Source of the DNA: Gloeobacter kilaueensis JS1
GTDB lineage: Bacteria > Cyanobacteriota > Cyanobacteriia > Gloeobacterales > Gloeobacteraceae
DNA: 64,000 nucleotides
Direction: 5' to 3'
Assembly: GCF_000484535.1 (NCBI RefSeq)
Contig: NC_022600.1
Span: forward strand, 4,456,234 to 4,520,233
The notes beneath the pieces were generated by a model. The model saw only the letters and a list, made by a program, of their open reading frames with translations. It did not search any database and was not told the origin of the DNA. Both the position numbers and the translations under genes were made by a program. Below, in pieces: positions 1-9,697 of the stretch. How positions within the stretch are numbered: the stretch's first letter is position 1; each line of letters begins with the position of its first letter.

Positions 1-208
1 TGTCCTCTACAGAGGCGAGATCGGCCTGGACGACCAGCCCTCTGCTACCGGCAGCTTCGACCTGGGAGAGGGTCTGCTTGGCCCCGTCCGGGTTGCTGCG
101 GTAGTTGATGACAACCGCTGCGCCTGCCTGGGCAAGGCGGATAGCGATGGCCTGGCCGATGCCCTGACTGCCGCCGGTGACGAGAGCAACTTTGCCTTCG
201 AGCTTCAT
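1..208 (-). CDS. SDR-family oxidoreductase, 3' part missing at window edge
   Basis: Only the first 69 codons lie in the window; the gene runs off the left edge. The start is fixed by the ATG at 206-208, which overlaps the rpiA stop in an ATGA arrangement. The N-terminus shows the classical short-chain dehydrogenase dinucleotide site TGGSQGIG at residues 11-18, followed by an NYRSN-type turn typical of glucose 1-dehydrogenase/3-oxoacyl reductase-like SDRs. It is translationally coupled to the pentose phosphate genes, so a sugar substrate is plausible but is inference. The catalytic Tyr-Lys pair lies outside the window. Confidence 0.85.
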   Translation of the reverse strand, partial: MKLEGKVALVTGGSQGIGQAIAIRLAQAGAAVVINYRSNPDGAKQTLSQVEAAGSRGLVVQADLASVED

Positions 209-915
209 GGATGTTCTCCTCCTGCCTGTAAAGTCTGGATGCCTTCTGGGCGAGCAACGATGACCTGAGAGGCCATGCCGATAAAAAGACCGCTCTCGAC
301 GACGCCGATCGTGGTGGCCAGGGCGATTTCCAGCCCAGCCGGATCGGCGATGGGGCCGGTGGCACAGTCGAGAATGTAGTGGCCACCGTCGCTCAGGTAC
401 GCCTGGCCGTCGGTGCCCAATCGCAAGGTGGGCCGGAGGCCCATGTTCTGCAGGCGGGTCTGAGTTGTCCGCCAGCCAAAGGGCACAACTTCTACCGGCA
501 ACGGGGAGCGGCTACCGAGGCGATCCACCAGTTTGCCCGCGTCCACGACGATGACGAGCCTGGTGCTGGCGGCGGCGACGATCTTTTCGCGCAGCAGGGC
601 ACCGCCCAATCCCTTGACGAGAGCCAGGCTCTCGACTTCTACCTCGTCCGCGCCGTCGATGGTCAGGTCGAGGCGGGGCTGCTCCTCCAGTGTGGCGAGG
701 GGAATGCCCAGGCTGCGGGCCTGCTGAGCGGTGCGCTCGGAGGTGGGCACACCGACAATTTTCAAACCGGCCTGCACCCGCTCGCCGAGGGCGGCGACGG
801 CGAAGGCGGCGGTGCTGCCGGTGCCGAGGCCCAGTACCATGCCGTCCTGGGCAAGGGCGACAGCCTGCCGGGCGGCGGCTTCTTTGAGCTGGTCAATCTG
901 GGTCTGGGTGCTCAT
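205..915 (-). CDS. rpiA: Ribose-5-phosphate isomerase A
   Basis: A 236-residue protein of normal RpiA length that interconverts ribulose 5-phosphate and ribose 5-phosphate. Visible motifs are the phosphate-binding GLGTGST (29-35), the DGADE segment near residue 88 and the [11 protein letters not shown] segment (101-111), which carry the catalytic Asp/Lys region of the family. The reading frame stays open upstream to 1110, but the ATG at 915 gives the conserved family N-terminus and lies 4 bases after the rpe stop. It shares an ATGA overlap with the downstream SDR gene. It is part of the minus-strand pentose phosphate operon. Confidence 0.95.
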   Translation of the reverse strand: MSTQTQIDQLKEAAARQAVALAQDGMVLGLGTGSTAAFAVAALGERVQAGLKIVGVPTSERTAQQARSLGIPLATLEEQPRLDLTIDGADEVEVESLALVKGLGGALLREKIVAAASTRLVIVVDAGKLVDRLGSRSPLPVEVVPFGWRTTQTRLQNMGLRPTLRLGTDGQAYLSDGGHYILDCATGPIADPAGLEIALATTIGVVESGLFIGMASQVIVARPEGIQTLQAGGEHP

Positions 916-919
916 AGAT

Positions 920-1606
920 TTAGCGGGTAGGGGCGGTGGCAGGTCGTCTGCTGTTGCGAATCCCGGCGATGGCAGCGGCGTAGTCGCCGGAGCCGAAGAT
1001 GGCCGAACCGGCGACGATCGCATTGGCTCCGGCTTCGATGGCTTCCCAGGCGTTGTCGGGTTTTTCGCCGCCGTCCACTTCGATCCACGGATCGAGGCCG
1101 CGCTCGTCACAGATTTGCCTGAGAGTGCGGATCTTGGGGAGCATCGGGCGGATGAATTTTTGACCGCCGAAGCCGGGGTTGACGGTCATCACCAGGATCA
1201 CATCGCACAGGTGCAGCACGTAGTCGAGAAAGTCGAGGGGAGTGGCCGGATCGACTACCGCCCCCGCCTTTTTGCCCAGTTCGCGAATCTGGGTGAGGGT
1301 GCGGTGCAGATGACCGGTTGCCTCTACCTGCACCAGGATGTGATCGGCTCCGGCGCGGGCAAAATCGGCGACGTAGCGCTCCGGTTCGACGATCATCAGG
1401 TGGACGTTGAAGGGTCTGGCGCTCAGGGGCCGGATCGCCTGGATGACCACAGGACCAATCGTGATATTCGGTACGAAGCGGCCATCCATCACATCGACGT
1501 GGATCCAGTCGGCTCCGGCGGCATCTATAGCCTGCACTTCTTCGCCCAGGCGGGCAAAGTCGGCAGAGAGAATCGACGGGGCGACGACGATCGGTTTAGA
1601 GCCCAT
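920..1606 (-). CDS. rpe: Ribulose-phosphate 3-epimerase
   Basis: A 228-residue TIM-barrel epimerase that converts ribulose 5-phosphate to xylulose 5-phosphate. The N-terminus contains APSILSADF and the metal-site strand [12 protein letters not shown] (36-47). Further on are [10 protein letters not shown] and EVDGG, all diagnostic of Rpe. The ATG at 1606 was chosen because the open frame upstream (to 1765) is an antisense-like extension inside pgl with no similarity to the family. Rpe serves both the oxidative pentose phosphate route and the Calvin cycle. The gaps are 13 bases to pgl and 4 bases to rpiA. Confidence 0.95.
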   Translation of the reverse strand: MGSKPIVVAPSILSADFARLGEEVQAIDAAGADWIHVDVMDGRFVPNITIGPVVIQAIRPLSARPFNVHLMIVEPERYVADFARAGADHILVQVEATGHLHRTLTQIRELGKKAGAVVDPATPLDFLDYVLHLCDVILVMTVNPGFGGQKFIRPMLPKIRTLRQICDERGLDPWIEVDGGEKPDNAWEAIEAGANAIVAGSAIFGSGDYAAAIAGIRNSRRPATAPTR

Positions 1607-1619
1607 CGCAAAAATCTCC

Positions 1620-2366
1620 CTACAGCAATTTTGCCGCCGCTTCGTCCACCATCCAGAGCAGCGTGCCGTCGGTGGGCCGCACGATCTGGCTGGGAAACTG
1701 TTCGGGCTGAAACTCCCCTTCGAGGACGCTCTTGAGGGTCTGAGCCTTCTCCTCGCCGGTGACAAAAAAGAGGATATGGCGGGCGTTGTTGATCACAGGC
1801 GGGGTAAAGGTGATCCGGAAAGTATTGAACTTGGCCACCCAGGGAGCGGCCACCAGCCGCTCGCGCTCGTGGACGAGGGGTGTGCCCGGAAAGAGCGAAG
1901 CGGTGTGGCCGTCCGGTCCCATGCCGAGCATGATCAGATCGAAGCGGGGCAGTTCTGGACCCGTCAGCTTAAAAAATTGCCGCAACTGCGCCTCGTACTC
2001 GCTCGCGGCCTGGGCAGCATCCGGCTCCTCGGCATAGACGCGGTGGATGTTGCTGTCGGGCAGCGATAGAGGGGAGAGCAGCCGCTCGTTCGCCATCCGA
2101 TAGTTGCTATCGGGATCATCGGGAGGGACGTGCCGCTCGTCGCCCCAAAAAAAGTGGATTCTTTCCCAGTTCACCTGATCGCGATAAACGTCACTTGCCA
2201 GCAGAGCGTAGAGGGCTTTGGGGGTCGAGCCACCGGAGAGGGCGACGCTGAAGCTGCCCCGCGCCTCGATTGCCTCGCGGGCCTGCAGGACAAATTCGTG
2301 GGCAGCCCCCTTGGCGAGGGCCGCCGGGTCGGCAAAGGTCTTGATCTCAGAAGCAGGGACGGGCAT
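1620..2366 (-). CDS. pgl: 6-phosphogluconolactonase
   Basis: A 248-residue protein of the DevB/SOL family that hydrolyses 6-phosphogluconolactone to 6-phosphogluconate, the second step of the oxidative pentose phosphate pathway. Seen in the sequence are the sugar-phosphate loop ALSGGSTPK (42-50), the conserved [11 protein letters not shown] stretch (from 74) with SNYRMANE after it, and [15 protein letters not shown]. It lies 11 bases downstream of fba and 13 bases upstream of rpe, on the same strand as zwf and gnd, which supply its substrate and use its product. Confidence 0.95.
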   Translation of the reverse strand: MPVPASEIKTFADPAALAKGAAHEFVLQAREAIEARGSFSVALSGGSTPKALYALLASDVYRDQVNWERIHFFWGDERHVPPDDPDSNYRMANERLLSPLSLPDSNIHRVYAEEPDAAQAASEYEAQLRQFFKLTGPELPRFDLIMLGMGPDGHTASLFPGTPLVHERERLVAAPWVAKFNTFRITFTPPVINNARHILFFVTGEEKAQTLKSVLEGEFQPEQFPSQIVRPTDGTLLWMVDEAAAKLL

Positions 2367-2377
2367 GAACGAGACTC

Positions 2378-3307
2378 CTAAGGGTTGGTCTGAGCGGCGT
2401 AGATGTCGATGATCTGGCCCAACAGTTGCAGGGCGTGCTCTTTTTTGCGCTGGAAGGAGTTGCGACCGATGATCGAGCCAAAACCGCCGCCCGCCTCGAT
2501 GGCGCGGATCTCATCCAGGATCTCTTCGTCGGTATCCGCCGGTCCCCCTGAGAAGATCACGATCCGACGCCCGTTAAAGACCGACTGGACGACGTGGGCC
2601 ACCCGCTCGCTCAAGGTTTCGATCGGCACCTGGGCCGATTCGTAGACCTTGCGCGCCGCCTCCTGCTCGATGTGGCCGGAGGGCAGTTTGACTTTGATGA
2701 TGTGGGCACCGAGTTGGGCGGCGATGTGTCCGGCGTAGGCGGTGACATCGATCGCCGTCTCCCCTTCTTTGGTGAGGCCCGATCCGCGCGGGTAGGACCA
2801 GATGATCACCGCCAGACCGTTGCGCTTGGCCTCTTCGGCCAGATCGCGGATCTGACTGTACATGTGTAGCCGGTTCGAGGAGCCGGGGTAGATCGTAAAG
2901 CCGATCGCTGCACAGCCTAAGCGCAGGGCATCGGCCACCGAACCGGTGAGCGCCTGATCGGGGTCTTTTTCTTCGAGGAGAACGTCGTGGTCGTTGAGCT
3001 TGAGGATGAGCGGAATGTCTCCGGCAAATTCCCGCGCCCCGGCTTCTAAAAAGCCCAGGGGGGCGGCGTAGGCGTTGCAGCCCGCCTCGATCGCCAGCTC
3101 GAAGTGATAGCGCGGGTCGTAGGCCGGGGGGTTGGGGGCGAAGGAGCGGGCCGGGCCGTGCTCGAAGCCCTGATCGACCGGCAGAATCACGAGTTTGCCG
3201 GTGCCGCCCAGTTTGCCGTGGTTCAGGAGCCGCGAAAGATTGGTGAGGGTACCGGGATTGTCGCTGCCGTACCAGCTCAAGATTTCCTGTACGCGCTTGG
3301 TTGCCAT
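2378..3307 (-). CDS. Class I fructose-bisphosphate aldolase (archaeal/DhnA type)
   Basis: A 309-residue Schiff-base aldolase that cleaves or forms fructose 1,6-bisphosphate. It has the family segment LPVDQGFEHGPARSF (42-56) and a lysine-containing strand HIIKVKLPSG (202-211) that should carry the Schiff-base lysine. The open frame extends to 3544, but the first 79 codons are antisense to the HAD gene. The ATG at 3305-3307 overlaps the HAD stop in TAATG form and is followed by a normal N-terminus. Its presence in the operon links the pentose phosphate products back to lower glycolysis. Confidence 0.9.
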   Translation of the reverse strand: MATKRVQEILSWYGSDNPGTLTNLSRLLNHGKLGGTGKLVILPVDQGFEHGPARSFAPNPPAYDPRYHFELAIEAGCNAYAAPLGFLEAGAREFAGDIPLILKLNDHDVLLEEKDPDQALTGSVADALRLGCAAIGFTIYPGSSNRLHMYSQIRDLAEEAKRNGLAVIIWSYPRGSGLTKEGETAIDVTAYAGHIAAQLGAHIIKVKLPSGHIEQEAARKVYESAQVPIETLSERVAHVVQSVFNGRRIVIFSGGPADTDEEILDEIRAIEAGGGFGSIIGRNSFQRKKEHALQLLGQIIDIYAAQTNP

Positions 3308-4158
3308 TATTTTTCTCCAGTAGAAGAAACTGCCTGGGGGGCGAGCACGTAGCGCTCGACGGCCCTGGCAAAGCCCTCGTTCTCGTTGGTGTCGGTGACG
3401 TAGCGGGCGGTGCGCTGCACCTCGGGGCTGGCGTTGCCCATGGCGATACTCAGGCCGCTTTTGGCAAACATCAGTACATCGTTGGGCATGTCGCCGATCG
3501 TGGCGATGGCGCTGGTGGGAATCGCCAGACGGGCTGAAAGCCACTCGACGACTGCCCCTTTGTTGGCCAGCGGGTGGGTGATATCGAGGTAGTAAGGCTG
3601 GGAGCGGGCCGCCGAAACGTCGCCCGGACCGAAGGTGTAGCGGGCGTCGTTCTCCGTGCGGGCGACGAGATCAAAGTCGTCGCTCACGCCGACGACCTTG
3701 GCCACCGTCTCGAGCAGATTGTCAAAATTTTCGACGACGGTCGGCTCGAACTTGACCGTCCAGGCTTCGCGCTCGACGTGGGGCGCTTTCGGATCGCGCA
3801 CGTACCACTGGTTGCCGCTGTAGACCCAGACATCGAGGTTGTGCTCGGCGATGAGCTGGACGGAACGGCGGGCGATGTCGGGGGGCAACACCCGCTGCTC
3901 GATAATGCTCAGATCCCCCGGCTGCACGAACAGTCCGCCGTTAAATCCGGCCACCGGGGTGATGAGGGCCAGAGGCTCGATGAGCATTTTCATCCCCAAT
4001 GGCGGGCGGCCACTGGTAATCGCAAAGGCGATCCCCGCCTCGTGCAACTTGTGGACGGCGGCGCGGGCGCGCTCGGTGAGCACTTTGTCTTTGGTGACGA
4101 GGGTGCCATCTACGTCGGCTAAAAGCAGGGCGATCGAGGACGCCTGAGGTGGATTCAT
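3307..4158 (-). CDS. HAD-superfamily hydrolase, Cof type
   Basis: A 283-residue HAD phosphatase of subclass IIB. The nucleophile motif DVDGTL is at 15-20, motif II is the TSGRP stretch near residue 48, and the last acidic motif GDMPNDVLMF is in the C-terminal third. Relatives dephosphorylate sugar phosphates or other small phosphoesters; the substrate cannot be read from the sequence. It is translationally coupled to the aldolase by TAATG and starts 20 bases after zwf, so a role in trimming a pentose- or hexose-phosphate is a reasonable inference. Confidence 0.85.
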   Translation of the reverse strand: MNPPQASSIALLLADVDGTLVTKDKVLTERARAAVHKLHEAGIAFAITSGRPPLGMKMLIEPLALITPVAGFNGGLFVQPGDLSIIEQRVLPPDIARRSVQLIAEHNLDVWVYSGNQWYVRDPKAPHVEREAWTVKFEPTVVENFDNLLETVAKVVGVSDDFDLVARTENDARYTFGPGDVSAARSQPYYLDITHPLANKGAVVEWLSARLAIPTSAIATIGDMPNDVLMFAKSGLSIAMGNASPEVQRTARYVTDTNENEGFARAVERYVLAPQAVSSTGEK

Positions 4159-4178
4159 AAAGCGGTTTTCTCCAAAAT

Positions 4179-5702
4179 TCAGTCGTACAGGTGCCAGTAG
4201 CGCAGGTCGCGCTCGATGAGGGCGTTGGCCGGTCGCGGTCCCCAGCTACCGGCGGCGTAGTTGGGAAAGTCGGCGGGCGGATGGGAGGCCCAGGTCTTGA
4301 GGATCGGATCGACTACCTTCCAGCCCGCTTCGGCGTTGTCGGCGCGCTGAAAGAGAATCGCATCGCCGATCATGCAGTCGTAGATGAGGGTTTCGTAGCC
4401 GGTGCCGGGGGCAGCGCCAAAAAAGTCCTTGTAGCTAAAGTCCATCTGCACGCCGTTCATGCGCACGGCTGGACCCGGCACCTTGGCGCTAAATTGCAGC
4501 GAGATCTGTTCTTCCGGCTGGATCTTGACCACCAGGAAGTTGGGGGTCAGGCACTCGACCGGCGTGTCGCGAAACAGAGCGAACGGTGCCTGCTTGAACT
4601 GGATAGCGACCTCGGTGGCCCGCTTCGGCAGCGTCTTGCCGGTGCGCAGATAAAAGGGCACCCCCGCCCAGCGCCAGTTGTCGATGGCGAGTTTCATCGC
4701 CACGAAGGTTTCGGTGTTGGAGTCCGGGGCCACCTTGGGCGAGGCGCGGTAGGCTGCTACCGGCTTACCGGCTACTGTCCCCTCGCCGTACTGGCCGCGC
4801 ACCACCTGATGCAAGACATCCTGCTCGCTCAAGGGTTCGACCGCCTCCAGCACTTTCGCCTTCTCGGTGCGCACGGGGTCGGCGTTAAAGGCGGTGGGCG
4901 GCTCCATCGCCGTCAGGGCCAACAGTTGAAACAGGTGATTGGGCACCATGTCCCTGAGCGCTCCGGTGTGGTCGTAGAAGCCGCCGCGCTGCTCGACGCC
5001 TACGGTCTCCGCCACCGTGATCTGCACGTGATCGATGTAGTTGCGGTTCCAGATCGGCTCGAACAACCCGTTGGCAAAGCGAAAGACGAGGATATTCTGG
5101 ACCGTCTCTTTGCCCAGGTAGTGATCGATCCGGTAGGTCTGGCTCTCGGAGAGCACGCTCAAGATCTCGCGGTTGAGGGTGCGGGCCGATTCGAGGTCGT
5201 GGCCAAAGGGCTTTTCGACGATCACCCGCCGCCAGTGGCCCGCCTCTTCGCGCACCAGACCCGCCTCCCCCAAAAGCGAGACGATCTTGGCGAAGTAGTC
5301 CTCGGCGGTGGCCAGATAAAAGAGCACATTGCCGCCGGTGCCGTGCTTGTCCTCGATGTCGGCGAGCTTTTGTTGGAGCTGGCTATAAGTCGCCGGGTCG
5401 TCGAAGTTGCCCGACAGGTAGTAAAGCCGCCCCTCCAGCCAGTGCCACAGCTCCTCGTCCACACCGGCGGTGGCGAACTGGTGGATGTTCTCGTTCATCT
5501 CCGAGCGAAAGGCGTCGTCGCTTTTTTCGGAGCGGGCGACGCCGACAATCGCAAAGTCTTCGGGTAAAAGCTTGTTGCGCGCCAGATTGTAGAGCGAAGG
5601 AAACAACAGCCGCTTGGTCAGATCGCCGGAGGCACCGAAGATGACCACCGCACAGGGACCGGCGGGGCTGGGCGGGCTCATGTCTATGTTGCAGAACACC
5701 AT
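4179..5702 (-). CDS. zwf: Glucose-6-phosphate 1-dehydrogenase
   Basis: A 507-residue enzyme, the usual length, which oxidises glucose 6-phosphate with NADP as the entry step of the oxidative pentose phosphate pathway. It shows the dinucleotide site GASGDLTKR (23-31), the EKPFG loop (163-167) and the active-site signature RIDHYLGKE (191-199). A purine-rich GGGAGGA lies a few bases before the first ATG, favouring that start over the Met at residue 8. It follows gnd by 17 bases. No OpcA-like activator gene is in this operon, although Zwf and OpcA genes are adjacent in many cyanobacteria. Confidence 0.97.
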   Translation of the reverse strand: MVFCNIDMSPPSPAGPCAVVIFGASGDLTKRLLFPSLYNLARNKLLPEDFAIVGVARSEKSDDAFRSEMNENIHQFATAGVDEELWHWLEGRLYYLSGNFDDPATYSQLQQKLADIEDKHGTGGNVLFYLATAEDYFAKIVSLLGEAGLVREEAGHWRRVIVEKPFGHDLESARTLNREILSVLSESQTYRIDHYLGKETVQNILVFRFANGLFEPIWNRNYIDHVQITVAETVGVEQRGGFYDHTGALRDMVPNHLFQLLALTAMEPPTAFNADPVRTEKAKVLEAVEPLSEQDVLHQVVRGQYGEGTVAGKPVAAYRASPKVAPDSNTETFVAMKLAIDNWRWAGVPFYLRTGKTLPKRATEVAIQFKQAPFALFRDTPVECLTPNFLVVKIQPEEQISLQFSAKVPGPAVRMNGVQMDFSYKDFFGAAPGTGYETLIYDCMIGDAILFQRADNAEAGWKVVDPILKTWASHPPADFPNYAAGSWGPRPANALIERDLRYWHLYD

Positions 5703-5719
5703 CGCGTTATCCTCCCTCG

Positions 5720-6742
<1,023 letters not shown>

Positions 6743-6796
6743 TGTTGACTCCCTTTTTTGATAGTGCGATCAAAGAAGCTGAACTGGATGGGGGCT

Positions 6797-9676
6797 TCAG
6801 CCCAGAGCCTGCTCGATCGCCGTCTGCAGCGCCGCGAGGCCCAGGGTGACATCCGCTCCGAGATGGACGCGCAGCGCCCGGCGCTGGCGCTGGGCCAGAA
6901 CCTCAAAGTCACCCCGCGCCTGGGCCGCTTTTACCACTCCAAAGGTATACTTCTGGCCGGGTACGTCCAGATCTTCGGCGACGTCGGCAGTGATCTGCAA
7001 GAACACACCCGTGTTCGGCCCGCCCTTGTACGCCTGGCCGGTGGAGTGCAAAAAGCGCGGACCAAAGCCCAGGCAGGTCGCGCTGTGTTTGGCGTCGCGC
7101 AACAGCTGGCGGATATTCTGAAGCAAAGTCGTGTGCTCGCCGTTGCGCTCGATGTAGGCGAGCAGCGCCAGGTAATCGCCGGGTCCAACCGTATCTAACA
7201 GCGCCCGCAGGTAGGCGGCCAGCGAAGGCGATGGGCCCACCGCCCCTTTGAGTATCCCGGCGTTGCGCTCGTCGGTGTAGAGCTTGATCCCTGCTTCCTC
7301 GAAGATGGGCGTCTCAGGCGGCAATTGGCCCGTCTTTTCGTACTCGCCGGTGAGCTTGCGGGTGGCGACTTTGCTCGCCTCGACGTCCGGCTGGTTGAAG
7401 GCGTTGATGCCGATGATCGAACCGGCAACCGCCGTCGCAATTTCCCAGCGGAAAAATTCCTGGCCGAGCTGGTACGGTTCGCTCACACCGATGCGCACCA
7501 CCGGCTGGCCTGCCCCCTCTAAAGCCGCCACCGCCGCATCCTGCACCGCATCGGGGGCCGTCTCCAGGCGAATGTAGGCAAAGAGCCGGTCCGCGCCGTA
7601 GACCTCCGGGGTGCCGAGCGGTTCGGCGGCCACGGGGATGAGCCCCTTGCCCTCCTTGCCCGTCGATTCGGCCAATAGTTGCTCAAGCCAGGCTCCCAGA
7701 TCGGCGATCCCCGGTGAGGCGACGATCGTCACCTTGTCGCGGCCTGTTTTGGCGAGCACGCCCAGGATTGCACCCAGCACGACGCCGGGATTGTCCTCCG
7801 CCGGAACGCTCGCCGCGCAGGCGTGGACCATCCGCTCGGTGACATCGAGGAAGTGGGGTACATCGATGCCCTGGATGGCACCAGGGACCATGCCAAAGTC
7901 CGACAGCACCGAGTAGCGCCCGCCGATACTGGGCAGGCCAAAGTAGGTGTGACGGAAGTGATCGCCTTCGGCCACCTGCTGCATCTTTGAGCCGGGATCG
8001 GTGACGGCGATGAAGCGCTCACCCGCTTTTTGATCCCCGATCGTTTGCCGAACGCGCTCGAAGAAGTACTGCTTGAAGATGTTCGGCTCCAGGGTGCCGC
8101 CGGATTTGCTGGAGACGATAAAAAGCGTGTTGGCGAGGTCGATGCGGTTCTCGAAGGAGCGGATCTGCTCCGGGTCGGTCGAATCGAGCACCAGCAGTTC
8201 CGGGTAGCCCGGCTGGGGGCCGAAGGTAAGCTTGAGCACCTCCGGGCCGAGGCTGGAGCCGCCCATGCCCAACAGCAGCGCCTGGCTGAAACCGGCCTGC
8301 TTGACCTCACTTGCGAGATCTTTTAGATGCCCGAGGTGGGCGAGCTGGTCGTCGGTGATCCCGAGCCAGCCCAGCCAGTTATTTTCGTCCGCTCCCGTCC
8401 AGAGGCTGGCATCCCGCGCCCAGAGGCGGCGCACCTTGCCCCCGACCTGCCAGCTTTCCAGTTCGGCCTTGACCGCCGATTCCAGTTCGGCCCCGAGCTT
8501 GTAGCTCTGGGTGTTGAGGGGCGCGGCGAGGGTTCCCTGCCGCCGCTTCTCGACGGTGCTCAACAGTTTGTCGAAGGCGTCGGCAAAGAGGCGCACGCCG
8601 TCGCTCACCAGCTGGTCTGTGACCGCAGCAAGAGAAATTTCGGCCCGCTCTTCGAGGTCTTTGAGCGTCGTGTACGCTTCTTCGAGGTGATCGTCGAGGC
8701 TCGCCCTCGGGCGTCCGTGGTCGCGGAAGGCGTCGAAGGTGGCGGGCGGAATCGTATCGACGGTGTTCGGTCCGATCAACTCTTCGACGTAGAGGACGTC
8801 GCGGTAGTTGGGATTCTTGGTGCTGGTGCTCGCCCACAAGAGTCGCTGCGGCTGGGCACCGGTCGTGTCGGCCAGGCGATGCCAGCGATCGGAGCGGTAG
8901 ATTTCTTTGTAGTGCTGGTAGGCAAGCCGGGCATTGGCGATCGCCACCTTGCCCAACAGGCCATTCAGCACCGCCCGCTCGCCGCCGCTGGTCGCGGATT
9001 TGATCTTCTCCTGCAGGAGGGCATCGACCGCCGTATCGATGCGGCTCACAAAAAAGCTCGCCACACTCGCCACCCGCGAGAGTTCTCCTCCAGAGGCGGC
9101 GAACGCCTCTAAGCCTTCGAGGTAGGCTTCTACCACCTGGGCGTAGGCTTGCTGGGCAAAAAGCAGCGTGACGTTGACGTTGATCCCTTCGCTAATCAGT
9201 TGCCGGATCGCCGGGATGCCTGCCGGGGTGGCGGGCACCTTGATCATCAGGTTCTCGCGGTTCACCGCCCCCCAGAGCCGCCGCGCCTCGGCGATCGTGG
9301 CCTCGGTGTCGTTGGCCAGATAGGGGGAAACTTCGAGGCTGATATAGCCGTCGTGCCGCTCGGTCTGCTCGTAGACGGGCCTGAGGATGTCGGCGGTCTT
9401 CTGGATATCTTCGATCGCCAGCCGCTCAAAAAGCGCCATCGCCTCCAGATCCTGCTCCTGTTCGAGGGCCGCGAGCGCTTCGTCGTAATCGTTCGATCCG
9501 GCAATCGCCTTTTCAAAAATAGACGGGTTGGAGGTGACGCCCCTGAGACCGTCCTCGTCGATCAGCCGCTGCAGCTCGCCGCTCGTGATCAAATTGCGCC
9601 GAATGTAGTCGAGCCAGACCGATTGACCGTAATCTTGCAATTTTTTTAGGGGATTTACCGTCTGTACAGCATTCAT
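6797..9676 (-). CDS. tal-pgi: Bifunctional transaldolase / glucose-6-phosphate isomerase
   Basis: A 959-residue fusion. The N-terminal part (about 1-370) is transaldolase, with TSNPSIFEKAI and the catalytic-lysine strand ENLMIKVPAT. The C-terminal part (about 390-950) is phosphoglucose isomerase, with LLGMGGSSLGPEVL, the phosphate-binding VSSKSGGTLEPN and RYSVLSDFG. The two activities return sedoheptulose/erythrose phosphates to fructose 6-phosphate and recycle that to glucose 6-phosphate for Zwf, closing the oxidative pentose phosphate cycle in one polypeptide. Such fusions are known in bacteria. It starts 21 bases after the glucoamylase gene. Confidence 0.95.
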   Translation of the reverse strand: MNAVQTVNPLKKLQDYGQSVWLDYIRRNLITSGELQRLIDEDGLRGVTSNPSIFEKAIAGSNDYDEALAALEQEQDLEAMALFERLAIEDIQKTADILRPVYEQTERHDGYISLEVSPYLANDTEATIAEARRLWGAVNRENLMIKVPATPAGIPAIRQLISEGINVNVTLLFAQQAYAQVVEAYLEGLEAFAASGGELSRVASVASFFVSRIDTAVDALLQEKIKSATSGGERAVLNGLLGKVAIANARLAYQHYKEIYRSDRWHRLADTTGAQPQRLLWASTSTKNPNYRDVLYVEELIGPNTVDTIPPATFDAFRDHGRPRASLDDHLEEAYTTLKDLEERAEISLAAVTDQLVSDGVRLFADAFDKLLSTVEKRRQGTLAAPLNTQSYKLGAELESAVKAELESWQVGGKVRRLWARDASLWTGADENNWLGWLGITDDQLAHLGHLKDLASEVKQAGFSQALLLGMGGSSLGPEVLKLTFGPQPGYPELLVLDSTDPEQIRSFENRIDLANTLFIVSSKSGGTLEPNIFKQYFFERVRQTIGDQKAGERFIAVTDPGSKMQQVAEGDHFRHTYFGLPSIGGRYSVLSDFGMVPGAIQGIDVPHFLDVTERMVHACAASVPAEDNPGVVLGAILGVLAKTGRDKVTIVASPGIADLGAWLEQLLAESTGKEGKGLIPVAAEPLGTPEVYGADRLFAYIRLETAPDAVQDAAVAALEGAGQPVVRIGVSEPYQLGQEFFRWEIATAVAGSIIGINAFNQPDVEASKVATRKLTGEYEKTGQLPPETPIFEEAGIKLYTDERNAGILKGAVGPSPSLAAYLRALLDTVGPGDYLALLAYIERNGEHTTLLQNIRQLLRDAKHSATCLGFGPRFLHSTGQAYKGGPNTGVFLQITADVAEDLDVPGQKYTFGVVKAAQARGDFEVLAQRQRRALRVHLGADVTLGLAALQTAIEQALG

Positions 9677-9697
9677 CGTGCGCCTCCTGAAAAAGTA

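Noticed and set aside
379-1735. Long plus-strand open frames over rpiA and rpe
   Set aside because: They are mirror frames of clear minus-strand enzymes, with composition typical of antisense GC-rich DNA and no family pattern.
2574-3371. 265-codon minus-strand frame inside the aldolase gene
   Set aside because: It is another frame of the same strand over a clear aldolase; its Arg/Pro/Gln-rich translation is that of a shadow frame.
4191-5567. 458-codon plus-strand frame opposite zwf
   Set aside because: Long but antisense to a complete Zwf with all motifs; His/Gly/Arg-rich translation with no family features.
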